Assembly: GCA_035235625.1 (NCBI GenBank) | Contig: CP141142.1 | Coordinates: 26,670,995-26,734,994 of the forward strand | DNA: 64,000 nucleotides | Origin: Saururus chinensis | Taxonomy: Eukaryota; Streptophyta; Magnoliopsida; Piperales; Saururaceae | Direction of reading: 5' to 3' | Shown here: piece after piece, positions 36,641-47,582 of the stretch | How the letters are laid out: each line of letters starts with the position of its first letter | How positions within the stretch are numbered: position 1 is the stretch's first letter | The notes under the pieces: generated by a model | Databases searched by the model: none | What the model saw: the letters and a program-made list of their open reading frames with translations, nothing else | Told to the model about the DNA's origin: nothing | Made by a program: the position numbers and the translations under genes

Positions 36641-37617
36641 CAACAATGGACTTATTGAGAACATGAGAAGGGTCTCGTAGATACTTTCTAAGCATGGATA
36701 CATGGAACACATTATGGACGACATCAAGCTAAGGGGCAAAGCCAATCTATAAGATACTGGTCCCAATTTATCCAAAATTTCAAGTAGTCCTATAAAGCGA
36801 GGACTTAGTTTATTTAATTCCAAACCTCATAACTCCTCTAGTTAGTGAGACTTTTAAGAATACTTTATCTCCCACACAGAAATCCAGATCTTTCCTTGTT
36901 TGGTCAGCATAGTTCTTTTGATGACTGAGCTGTCATCAACCAATTTCTGATGAGTTTGACCTTTTCGGCACATTGCTATATAAATTTTGAGTTTACCAAC
37001 TTACGCTCTCCAACTTCACTCCAACTAGTCGGGGATTGACATGGTCAGCCATAGAGAGCTTCATATGGTGTCATACCTATACTAGAGTGATAACTATTAT
37101 TATAGGCAAACTAAATTAGTGTTAGATGCTCATCCCAGCTGCCCCTCTAATCCATGGCACAAACCCACAACATATCTTCCAAAGTTTGTATGGTTCTCTC
37201 TAACTGTCCATCTATTTGCGAGTAGAAAGTTGTACTAAATCATAGATTAGTACCTATCTCTTCCTGGAATCCTTTCCAAAATTGAGAGGTAAAACAATTG
37301 TCCCGATCCGAGATTATGGATAGAAACACTCCATGTCGACTCACAATTTCCTTTACATACATCTTTTCCAAAACATTTAAAGATTGAGTCTTTCTTAGTA
37401 GCAAGAAATGTGTACCTTTGGTGTGTCGATCTACTATTACCCAAATAAACTCATGACCTTGCAATGTTTTGGGCAGACCTGAAACAAAATCCATTAAAAT
37501 ATGATCCCACTTCCACTCCAGAATTTCAAATTGTTGTAGGGTACTAGAGGGTTTTTGATGTTCAGCTTTAACATGTTGGCAAGTTAAACACTTGGAGACA
37601 TATTCCCATTCCACCAA
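36521..37617 (-). pseudogene. Tekay-like integrase remnant
   Basis: The minus strand shows the HHCC-type CLTCQHVKAEHQKP, the catalytic-core blocks WDHILMDFVSGLPKT and VDRHTKGTHFL, and SIISDRDNCFTSQFW. A later KLSPRFIGLLEILDKLGPV block is typical of the C-terminal half of chromovirus integrase. It is decayed. Confidence 0.85.
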
Positions 37618-37739
37618 AAATTCCTTTTCAGGTCTTGATACATCTTCGTTCCGCCAGGGGGGATGGTGTACTGAGATTTATGTGCTTCATACAATAAATC
37701 TTGTCTTAGTTCAAGTATTGTCAAAACCACTAATCTTTC

Positions 37740-39333
37740 TCAAAATATTATTCCCCCATTAGAGCCTTTGTTCAAATTAGGCCATTCTAATGAAGTATGC
37801 ACTTCTTCGTCTTCTTTCTTAGCTTCGAGGATGCGCTCAACTAATTTTGATTTCACCTTTAGGTTGGCCACAAGAGAACTCTTATTTCCCGATTGTAACT
37901 TGGGTTCAAAGTCTATCACTTCTTCCATCAATTTCCATTTTTGGGCAAGTACTTGAGCAACCTTTCCCTCAACTTTGCAACTCAAAGCATCAACCATCAC
38001 ATTTGCTTTTCCTTGGTGGTACTAGATAGAAAAATAATAATCCTTTATATACTCTATCCATTGTCTTTGCCTCATATTAAGATCCCTTTGAGAGAATATG
38101 TACTTCAGGCTTTGATGATTTATAAAGGTTTCAAACTTCTTTCCATATAAGTAGTGTCTCTAAATTTTTAAGGTAAAAACTAATACCGCTAATTCTAGAT
38201 CTTGAGTGGAGTAATTACTTTCATGCCTCTTTAGCTATCTTGAAGCATAAGCAATTACTTTCTCATTCTGTATTAGTACGCATCCAAGACCTATACTAAA
38301 AGCATCACTATACACTACATATCCTCCACTGCCAGATGGTAAGGATAAGACTGGACCAGTGGTCAACTTCCTTTTTAATTCTTGAAATCCTTTTTCGCAT
38401 TCCTCATTCCATATAAACTTTACCATGTTTCTAGTAAGCTTGGTTAAGGGCAAAGCTATACTTGAAAATCCTTGAATAAATCTTCAATAATAACCAGAGA
38501 GACCTATAAAACTTTTGATTTTGATAATTGTCTTAGGTCTCTCCCACTTCATCACAACCTCGATCTTGATTGTGTTTACTGATACTCCATTCTTTGAAAT
38601 AATGTGACCCGAGAAAACAATTCGCTCTAGCCAGAACTCACATTTACTCAATTTAGAATAAAGCTGATGATCCCTTAGGGTTTGTAGAACAACCTGCAAA
38701 TGCTCTCTATGCTCTTTCGGAATAGAAGAATAGACCAAAATATCATCAACAAAAGCAATTACGAATTTATCCAATTGTGTATGAAAAACACGATTCATAA
38801 GATTTATGAAAACTGCAGGAGCATTTGTTAATCCAAATGCTATCACTAAAAATTCATAGAGTCTATAACGGGTACGGAAAACTATTTTTGAAATGTCCTC
38901 ATCCCGTATTCTTAATTTATGGTACCCCAACCTCAAATTTATTTTTTGAGAATACTTTAGCTTCTTGCAGTTGGTCAAACAAATCATCAATCCGGGGTAA
39001 AGGATACTCATTCTTTACAATTACAGAATTAAGCATCCTATAATCTATGCATAGTCTCAACGATCCATCCTTCCTTACAAATATGACTGGAGCTCTCCAT
39101 GGTCAAACACTGGGTCTAATGAATCCTTTATCTAGTAACTTCTGTAATTGACTCTTTAATTCCTTTAGTTCTGCAGTAGCCATCTGATAGGGTGCCTTAG
39201 AGATAGGACTTGCTCCTAGTATTAAGTCAATGTTAAAATCTATCTCTCTTCTTGGCGGCACCCTAGGGAGATCAACAGGAAACACATATGGAAAGTCTCT
39301 TATCACATCAGTATTTTCTAAACTAGAAGTCAA
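37740..39333 (-). pseudogene. Tekay-like reverse transcriptase and RNase H remnant
   Basis: Blocks in order on the minus strand are [68 protein letters not shown], the catalytic FVDDILVYS, and SKCEFWLERIVFSGHIIS. RNase H follows with ECEKGFQELKRKLTTGPVL and a YSDAFSIGLGCVL block. These match Del/Tekay polymerases. It is treated as a fossil. Confidence 0.88.
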
Positions 39334-39698
39334 AGGCTCTTCAGAAATTCAGGTGGAAAGATATGCATGACATCCTTTAGATATTAATTATTGAGCCTTA
39401 ATAGAAGAGATGATAAATGCCCCTGTATGTTCCATATTTCCATAAAAGGTAAAATTTCTTTTTCTGTGCTTATAGAACATAACTTTTTTCTCTTACAATC
39501 TATCATAGCTTCATTCTCTGCTAACTAGTTCATTCCTAGTATGACATCAAAGTCTATCATACTTAAAAGGTAAAATTTCATTTTCTGTGCTTATCGAACA
39601 TAACACTTTTTCTCTTACAATCTATCATAGATTCATTCTCTACTAACTAGTCCATTCTTAATATGACATCAAAGTCTGGCATACTTAAAAGTATAAGA

Positions 39699-40457
39699 TT
39701 AGCCTCCCATTTTTGGTTTTCTAAAGATATTAACACATCTTGTAGAAACTCCTGAGGCTAGAAAAGTCTTTCCCATGGGAGTTGACACTTCTAATATATA
39801 TCCTAGTTCCATAATCAGACGACCAATACTTAAATCAAAATCACAGGATATAAAAGAATGTGTTGATCCTGGATCTATTAAAACTTTAGCAATCTTGTCC
39901 AAGATTAGAAATGTACCTTGAATAACTCTTGCTAAAGTTTGAGCTTCTTCTGTGGTAATAGCATAGATCCACCCCTTAACCTTAGGCTTCGGCTCTGTCT
40001 TGATCACCTCTAGCTTCTTCTTCTTGGGACATTCCTTAATCTTGTGTCCTAGCTTGCCATAAGAAAAACATTGTGCCTCAGACTCTTGGCTCTTCATCTT
40101 AGGGCAATTATTTATCTGGTGTCCCAATTCACCACAACTGCCCTCAACATAAAAACAAAGTCCGGTGGGATGGAATCAATTGCACTTGGAACACCTTTCA
40201 AATCTCTTCTCCCTTTGAACTTGTGTATGTGCGCCAAAAGGTTTCTGAAATTTGCAGTTACTATTCTTATTAGGAAACGTAAATTTCCTCTTTCTATCAC
40301 CAGCCTTCGAACCGCTATTCTGACCGTGGGCCCTACAATCCGCCAAGAACTCTTGATATTCTTGTTCTAATAGAGAGGCGAGTTTCATTGCTTTGGCGAA
40401 AGTAGTAGGTTGGAAACCAACAATTCTACTATGTAGTCCATTGTTTAGCCCTATCAC
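39699..40457 (-). pseudogene. Tekay-like zinc-knuckle and protease remnant
   Basis: The minus strand carries two zinc-knuckle-like stretches (QCFSYGKLGHKIKECPKK and a GHQINNCPKM block). They are followed by the aspartic-protease core VLIDPGSTHSFISCDF and the THSF-type context usual for plant chromoviruses. The gag part to its right is separated by the solo LTR that begins at 40498. Confidence 0.8.
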
Positions 40458-40497
40458 TAACTTCCTGGCTTTCCTTAATTATGTTGGGCAGAGATAA

Positions 40498-42410
40498 TGT
40501 AACACCCCAACCCGAGCCAGGGCCTAAAACATCTCTAATTTAAAATTTTCTCTTTCCTTTAAGCCAGGAATCATCATTTGTGTGCGAGAGCTACAACATT
40601 CATCTACGCACTACGGAGTTCAAAGCTTACCCGTACGTAGACTTAGGTTGTAACGATAATTTACACATGACGAAGCTTCATAATTCATCGCATGTAAATC
40701 AAAATAAAACTTATTATTATAATTAATTTGGATTGGGCCAATGTTGCCTTGTCGTTGGTTGCCTATGTACATATTAGATATTATTCCAATACGATCGAAT
40801 CCGAACGTAGTTCTGCCTAGCGGCTAATACATACAACAAGTGTCACAAAATCATATACGTTAAAATACATATATACTAATACTTAATTGGAGTTATACAA
40901 AAACTTGTCATATATCGGAGTCAAGCGGAAGTTAATAAGTCAACGAAATTGTACATCTCGCTCTACCACATAGCATGATCAAAACCACATACACACATCT
41001 CACTCTATCACTGAGCTGAGATCAAACACACACACACACACACCACACGTCTTGCTCTACCCTAGAGCAAGACGGAACATAAACATGTCACATTAAGCAT
41101 AGCAAATTAGAGCACAAAGGATCATAGCATAGCACACATCCTAATTTAGCACATGCAGCTCTATAATTTAAATGAGATGTCAGAAATACTTACTCCCCTC
41201 ATGTCTTGCAAGGCAACGGTATTCGGAGTTGGTCGTTCCTTCTTGGTGTCCTCCCCTTAGGATCCAAAGGCAGCAAACAGAGCTTCCACTAACCTCCATA
41301 CGTTCCTCGTCTTGCACTGAAAGACTACGTACAAATGTTCTCCTTGCTGGAGATTCTTCTCGTTTTCCACGCCAGTGGGCAATGAACAAAACCTCCCCTA
41401 CTCGGGATTGCTTCTCTGGTTATGGCCCGGCAACTTCGAACGAAACCCTGTCTTACTTCTGACTCCTTTATCTTTCTCCAGTGCTTAATGACGACGGGCA
41501 GGGCCTCTCCTTGTCTCATGGCATTTCCTCCTCATACGATCGCTAACTCAGAGAACGGACCCCTCCATTATGAAGAGCACACTCAATTTAATCAAGAATG
41601 CCTCTTAGATGGACTAAATTGGAGCTAGGATACTCAGAAACAGAGAAAAAGAAGTTTGTCGGTGCTCGTGGACAACGGTCAGGACCTCTCCTTCTCTTAG
41701 GGGGTTTCTCCTTATACGGTCTCCAACTCAAAGAAAGGACTGCTCCATTGCATAGAGCACACTCGATTTACTTATAAATGCCTCTTGAATGGCCTTAATT
41801 AGATTTAGAACAGACAAAAATGGGGGAAAAGAAGATCTGACTGAAAAAGGCCAAAATGGGGTATTTATAACCCCCCCCCAGCTGAGGATTTAAAGTCGCA
41901 GCTCTGCGAAACTGCAGTGCCGCACCGCACTAAAATGCAGTGCCACTAGAAACCTTGGAGCCCACCGTTTCAGGTGCCCCATGCGCACGGCAACTGCTTA
42001 TTGCGGCTGCACGTTATGCGCACCATGATCGCGCGTGTGTGTCTATCGCGCGTGTGCCGCATTTCTTTTATATATATATATACATCCAAATCTTCAAACG
42101 CCCGTAACTTTCTACCCCGGATTCGGATTTGTGCGTTCTTAGTACCGTTGGACTCGTATCAACAAGCCCTTCAATACTACCCCACTTAAAGCCATATATC
42201 ATGCTCTTTCTTATTTTTTATGCTTCTCGAGGTTGTAACTTCCTGTCCTGACCTCTGTTTCACCCGTTCTTTGATTCGTTATGCTCATTTCTTCGAACTC
42301 TATTCATATATGGAGGTTTAAACCTTTGAAAACATCTAAAATTTATACCAAAATTATCCAATTTGGCCTAACCCTTCAAGTTAAATGTAATTGAAAAACG
42401 AGTCATTACA
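40498..42410 (-). repeat. Solo LTR inserted in the Tekay-like gag
   Basis: It begins tgtaacaccccaacccgagc and ends ...cgagtcattaca, with flanks gataa (40493-40497) and gatca (42411-42415) matching at 4 of 5. A minus-strand TATA box (ttataaatacc) lies near 41858-41868. It belongs to the same LTR family as 4176-6256, sharing the taygacgaagcttcataattc block, the gagcaagacggaacata block and the duplicated segment near 41490-41640/41670-41820. No internal region remains. It includes a short CA repeat near 41026-41044. Confidence 0.85.
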
Positions 42411-43810
42411 GATCAAGAGGAAAGCATTGTAATTGTAGGAACTTATATTTGTACTGGGCGACTGTCATATTTCTTTGTTGCAAGTCTAAAACTTCTGTTT
42501 CTTTCTTTTCTTGAATATGGTGAGGGAAATATTTATCATAAATTACCTCTCTAAACGCTTCCCACTTGATGTTGTCCTTGTCAGGCAAGAAGTTTTTTCT
42601 GCAGATGGCCACCAAAAAGCTGCTTATCCCATCATTGAAAAAGTGGCCACATCCACCTTTCTAGCTTCTGGAACCTTCATGGCCTTGAATATCCTTTCCA
42701 CCTCAAATATCAATTTTCAAACCACCTCTGGACCATCCTCTCTGGTAAATATAGGAGCAATTTTCTTGAACCACTCAAGTAGATTATCTTTCTCACCCCG
42801 ACTGCTTTCTGTTGAATCAATAGTTTTACTCAAAAGATTAGGGCTAGACTGAAATCCTTGGTTCTGCAGATGCTATGTCATCCTCTGCATCATTATGTCA
42901 GAAATTTTCAATCAGATTTTATGGTGCTACAACACCATGAGCTACTGCTTCAACTTGGGTAGAATCATCTGACAACTGCACTTCTCTACCACTATCGAAA
43001 GTCATCTCGAGGGTGCTAACATATTGTAATGACGTTGAATCCACACAAGTTATTTAAAACAAACCAAGTTTATTTATGAACATAGTCACATTCACTCATA
43101 TTTCCACATTCTTACAAAACAAAAATGTGTCAGGATACACATTGATCAAACATTCACAAAACAACTCAACCGTTTAATTTTACAGGCAAGCAAAACCACA
43201 CTTTTTTTTGTTAAAAAAACAAAACACACACTTTTAGAGGTTGAAGGAAACCATTCAAGGGAAGATTTTCCTTGTCGGACACTTGAAGAAGAAGTGCCCT
43301 CGCAGTCCATAGAAGACATATTTTAGGAGGATACTCCGTGTACCATGACAACCCTTTGCCCTTGCGCTATCTTAGAGCTTCCTCATTCTCTTCTTCCTCA
43401 TCCTCTTCAGCAGAGGGTAATTTATTTAAGTCAAAATTTCTCAATATTACCTCCTCCTTTTCAAAGTTATGTTCTTCCTCCTCATAAGGTTCCTCTTCAA
43501 ATGGTTCCTCCTCCGATGGTTCTTTTACATAAGGGTTCTCCTCGGATGGGTCTCTCCCATAGGGGTCCTCCTCTAGATCCTCAATCATAATCGAGGATTC
43601 TCAAACATTTATCACTTCCTGCACCTCATCACTATGTGAGGGAGAATCAACTATAGTCATGGGTTGAGAATCACTCAAAGTTTCTCCGATGGCCAATTCC
43701 CTTGATGTTTCTCCGCTACTTCCCCCTCCTATGGACGGCAAGGGCAAATTTCTCATTGTCAAATGGTACAGTGAGCCGGAAATATGTTTCATCCTTGATT
43801 TTCTAGTCAT
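42411..43810 (-). pseudogene. Tekay-like gag remnant with acidic N-terminal region
   Basis: On the minus strand the gag frame starts near 43810 (MTRKSRMKHISGSLYHL). It passes through a strongly acidic, Pro/Glu-rich stretch (43367-43588, repeats such as EEPFEEEPYEEEE). It then reaches the capsid signature IKWEAFREVIYDKYFP and QRNMTVAQYKYKF near 42406-42570. The capsid block is the retrotransposon gag domain of plant Ty3/gypsy elements. The acidic stretch is unusual in its density. Confidence 0.65.
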
Positions 43811-43944
43811 TTCTAATGGTTAAAAACAAATTATCATTTCTAATAGTTAAAAACAAAACATCATAACATTAGTAAGATAACGGAGAACAGAATAGTAATT
43901 ATTTACATGACTGATTAGAACTACCGCTCTACGAACCGAAAGGC

Positions 43945-43963
43945 CTTGGACTCTGATATCAAG
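43945..43963 (-). other. Primer-binding site of the Tekay-like element
   Basis: Directly inside the right LTR, the minus strand reads TTGATATCAGAGTCCAAGG, close to the initiator-Met tRNA complement TGGTATCAGAGC. This fixes the element's orientation and marks the right LTR as the 5' one. Confidence 0.75.
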
Positions 43964-45650
43964 TGTGATAGCCGCCCTTTTCTCTTATAAAAATAATTAG
44001 GATAAATGTTCGACACACACGACCATCACACATGTGTCTGAACATGACGGTCATCAGTGTGGACCACAGTCACATATGCATTATATTAATCATAAGCATA
44101 CCATGGAGTCAAAGGACATCTAAAATATATTTCACATGCACTAAATAAAATTTTACACACAGGCCAAGGACCCCGAGGCATAGAGCTGATAGTTTTACAA
44201 GCCTTATAAGTCTTCGGGCACATTGTGCCCTTAAACTTACATATTTTCCAAAAGAAAAAAGCAGACAAATTATTTGACAATGTTTTTCCTTCACTTCCTC
44301 CCTTGCTGCAATACCTGCAGAATCTGGGGGTGGGTGAGTATTTGTATACTCAGCAGGTTGATTAAAAATCTAAAAGAAATGCTAAGCAAAAAAATATTTG
44401 AAAACCCTTACAACATTTTCTTCAAAAACCTTTATCAACGATAAATTATGCACAAGACAAAACCATTCCAAATCACATCAAATCCACAAGCCGTGATACC
44501 CTACGGTCTATCCTCAAGGCTCATGGGGCAAACAAGGGCTACTTAGGGATGGAGTTTTTGCATAATACTCCACCCTGTGCATGCCACTTGCCGATTATTT
44601 TTCTCAGCGGGCATCATCACTCTATGATAATTCTGGGTTCTTAAGCCCCTGAATTAATCATAACATAATCCAAAACAAAGCAAAACCCATGCTAAAATAG
44701 TTCATCACATCGCATGTCTTCCATAAATCACTCACATAGCTTAGTCATGTCAAATCATGCATAAAAAGTTATACCAAGCAAGTGTTTAGAGCTTAAACCC
44801 ACCTTAACCCGTGGTTACAAATTCATAATAGAAGAAGCCTTAAATGCTGAAAGCAACCCCACCACAGTGTCCGGAATGTTTGATTTAGAAGAGAATGCCT
44901 TTTGAATGACTCAATTCGGATGTAAAACGGTTGCAAACAGAGGAAAACAAGTATCAGAAGTAGAAAACTGAAATAGACGAAAAAATGAGCTGTAACCACT
45001 ATTTAAAGGCGTGCGCACATGTGGGGCCACTCATGACACATGGCACACAATGGTCAAGTGCCATGCAGTCATGGTGTATGTGCGACTTGTCACACACGCA
45101 CGTTTCCCGCACTACAAGGGACCGGGTCACACGTTTGATGTGATGATGCTTCTTGCGATCACTGTGCATGTCGTCATGGGTCCTGTCCCACATAACGCGA
45201 ACCTGCCACATGGGCCTACTATGCATCGCTCAGCTGGCCTGCAATCCCGCGGTCCCAGGTCCATGCGGTGGTGCCACAGCCTCATCGGCTTACCCCTACC
45301 ACATGCGTCAGCCTTTTTTGAAAAAAAATCCAAAAGCTTTAAACGTGTGTATCTTTCTCTCCTGGTTCCGTTGGGCTTGTATAATTGAGCCCTACAAAAC
45401 TAGACCCCACATGGCTATGTTATCCTCGGCTTTTAAAATGGGTTCCGCCTATGTGGCAAATTTCCCGAGGCCATAACTTTCAATCCTGTTGTCCAAATCA
45501 AGTGCTTCAAATGTCGTTACACTCGTCTTTTTTCATTCTACCATAAAATTATAAAGCTTAAATATTTAACTAATTAAAAGAATGCTACCAACTCTAAAAT
45601 TAACTTATTAGAGGCAAAACGAAAACTTACTTGAAATTCAGGACTCTACA
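43964..45650 (-). repeat. 5' LTR of the Tekay-like element (right side)
   Basis: It begins tgtgatagccgcccttt and ends ...caggactctaca; on the minus strand it reads TGTAGAGTCC...CTATCACA. It is paired with the LTR at 35464 and resembles the solo LTR at 19202-20866. Confidence 0.85.
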
Positions 45651-45949
45651 AATGCACAATTTGTGGAGGGCTGGAAAGATGTTGGAGGGGGGAGAATTAC
45701 TATATCTCTCCTAATGTGTTTTGGTGAACTTTCCCTTTTCATCTAGTAAGCTAGTTTTTTGTGAATGTCACCGATACAACTTCAACTGTAAATCCAACAG
45801 GGTGGTGGGATAAAGTCAAGAAGATGATGGTGTGAAAATTGGTAATGGAGAGGGTGAGGAGTAACATAGAAAGCCAAATAAGTAGATTGTAGAGAGGAGG
45901 GAGATGGGAGATGGGGAGAAGGAGAAGATATACTAAAATCCAGTTTTCA
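45651..45949. other. Host flank between the chromovirus and the MITE
   Basis: This is unique-looking sequence. If the host exon cut at 35464 resumes anywhere, it would be at 45656 (acaatttgtggaggg). The short frame that follows soon closes and matches nothing I know. Confidence 0.3.
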
Positions 45950-45952
45950 TTA

Positions 45953-46827
45953 GGGGTCTGTTTGAATTGGTGGAAACCAGGAGAAATGAAAAGATAAAGA
46001 GAAAGTAAATCTAGATAAAAGAGAAACTAGGAGATTCCTAAAAGATTTCTACTGTTGAGTTGCACAAATGATGTTAGAGAAAATTGGCTGTGATGGTGGT
46101 GGTAGCGGTGGTAGTGACAGTGGTGGTAATGGTGGTGGCGGTGGTGGAAGTGACAACGGTGGTGGTGGCGATGGCAGTGGTGACGATAGCGGCAGCAGTG
46201 GTGGTAGTGGTGGAGGCGGCGGTGGTAGAGGCATCTGTGGTGGTGGCGGGGCTAGTGATGATGGCGGCAATAATGATGATGGCAATGGAAGTGGGGGTAG
46301 TGGCAGTGGTAGTAATGGTGGCGATGGTGGTGGTGGTGGTGACAGGGCTGGTTGTGATAGAAGCAGCGGTGGTAGTTGGGGTAGTGGTAGTGGTGGTGGT
46401 GGTGGTTGTAGTAACAGTGGTAGTAGTAGTGGCGGTGGTGGTGGCGATAGTGGCGGCAATGGTGGCAGTGGCGAAGATGGCGGTGGCAGCTGTGGTGGTG
46501 GTGGTAGTGGCAGTGGTGGTGATGACAGCGGTGATGGTGGCAGCAGTAGTGGTGATAGCGGTAGTTGTGGCGGAAGCAGCGGTGGTGGTGGTAGTAGTAG
46601 TAGTGGCAATGGCGGTGGTAGTAGTGGTAAGACATAAGTCTTTCGTATGTTTATTTTCTCCTAAAATCCATAGGTTGATGCATAGAAAATTTTTGGCCAA
46701 TTTTTCATCTATTTTTTCTCAGTTTTCACTCTAGTTTCACTTTCCCCATTACACCAAATAGTAGAAACGAGGGGATTTGAAGAAGATTAGTTTCCTTTTT
46801 CCCACTTTCCACCAATCCAAACAGACC
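45953..46827. mobile_element. Harbinger-like MITE filled with trinucleotide repeat
   Basis: The terminal inverted repeats are GGGGTCTGTTTGAATTGGTG on the left and, read inward from the right, GGTCTGTTTGGATTGGTGGA. Both ends are flanked by TTA (45950-45952 and 46828-46830), the target duplication of PIF/Harbinger elements. The inner flanks are purine-rich on the left and pyrimidine-rich on the right. Most of the interior is a degenerate GGN repeat. No transposase is present. Confidence 0.75.
46082..46633. repeat. GGN trinucleotide repeat array, about 550 bp
   Basis: Near-continuous ggt/ggc/agt/gat/agc triplets (for example ggtggtggcgatggcagtgg). Interruptions keep to the triplet phase, so several frames stay open on both strands: Gly/Ser, Val/Ala, Pro/Leu, Thr/Ile and His/Tyr strings. 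These are by-products of phase and are not called as proteins. Confidence 0.92.
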
Positions 46828-46830
46828 TTA

Positions 46831-47331
46831 ACTATATTTTTCTAAAATTTCACAAGACTTTATAACTAGAATTTAAGTAATGAAAATTATGATTATGGGA
46901 TCTAAAATCACAAAGAACTCCCTAATACTTGAGTGAATCATGAAGAGCCTTTCATAGTTCATTTACTTGTATTAAACTACCTACAACGAAGTTATTAAGT
47001 CCAACATGCTGGATCTCTTTTCTATCTGTTGCTTTATCTTCAGCTGCACCATTAAAAGGTAGGGGCTTTCATACTTTTGCTGTGATTGAATTTTTAATGG
47101 TACGCAAGGTATTGTCGGTTGTTGATAAAGATGTAATCTTGACGTATAGTGTTGATACTATTTATAATCTTGACTGTATGCAAGGTATTAATAAATTTGC
47201 TTAGATAAATCTGCTGCCTTTTGCTTAAAGATCTATGCAGTGAAAAAAAAGAGAATATTTTATTTCTGATGTGTCTGCCTTAGATGATCTTCAGTGTTGT
47301 AACATTTGTCAATGCTAATTTTTTTTACTAG
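46831..47331. other. Non-coding interval, likely intronic or intergenic
   Basis: AT-rich sequence without a clear frame. It ends in a polypyrimidine tract and acceptor (attttttttactag at 47318-47331), which suggests the 3' end of an intron. Confidence 0.35.
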
Positions 47332-47435
47332 GTTTGGATGCTACTGAAGTAAAAAAACTGAGAACTAGAAAGGAGGAGTTTAAGGAGGCTATTGCTCATA
47401 TGGAACAAAGCTATAAATTACTTAATATCAAGTAA
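47332..47435 (+). pseudogene. Possible terminal exon of an unknown gene
   Basis: After the acceptor ending at 47331, a frame reads LDATEVKKLRTRKEEFKEA and continues charged and helical to LLNIK and a TAA at 47433-47435. The lysine/glutamate pattern looks like a real protein C-terminus. I do not recognise it, and it does not match COG8. It could belong to the gene beginning at 35136, but nothing in the sequence proves that. Confidence 0.3.
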
Positions 47436-47582
47436 TCAGTCCCTATTTTGGGAGAAAGTTACGAGTGTGGTTCTGTTTAGATGCTAGATTGTCAAGCTAC
47501 ATGCTATATGTCATAAAAAAATATCATTAATATACCTTTTTTCAAAGAATTTACCATTGTCATTCTATGCTGATGTGTTTAA

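Larger units (their letters stand above)
35464..45650 (-). mobile_element. Tekay-like chromovirus (Ty3/gypsy), broken, with a solo LTR inside
   Basis: All parts read on the minus strand: 5' LTR 43964-45650, primer-binding site 43945-43963, gag about 42411-43810 plus zinc knuckles and protease about 39699-40457, reverse transcriptase about 38484-39333, RNase H about 37740-38453, integrase about 36521-37617, and 3' LTR starting at 35464. The wording of the polymerase (for example FPVDLPRVPPRREIDF, KAPYQMATAELKELK) is that of Del/Tekay elements. A solo LTR (40498-42410) sits in gag. LTR comparison over about 180 bases suggests roughly 15% difference, so it is older than the Athila copy. Many breaks are present. 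A candidate acaat duplication (35459-35463 and 45656-45660) is offset by five bases on the right. Confidence 0.88.

Noticed and set aside
41026-41044. CA dinucleotide run as a notable repeat
   Set aside because: Short and inside a solo LTR; ordinary microsatellite.
35464-45660. A clean target duplication for the Tekay-like element
   Set aside because: acaat occurs on both sides, but on the right it is offset by five bases from the LTR end, so it is reported only as a candidate.
46068-46734. Five long open frames over the GGN array (Gly/Ser-, Val/Ala-, Thr/Ile-, Pro/Leu- and His/Tyr-rich)
   Set aside because: They overlap on both strands and arise from the triplet phase of the repeat. None has a domain or a plausible start context.
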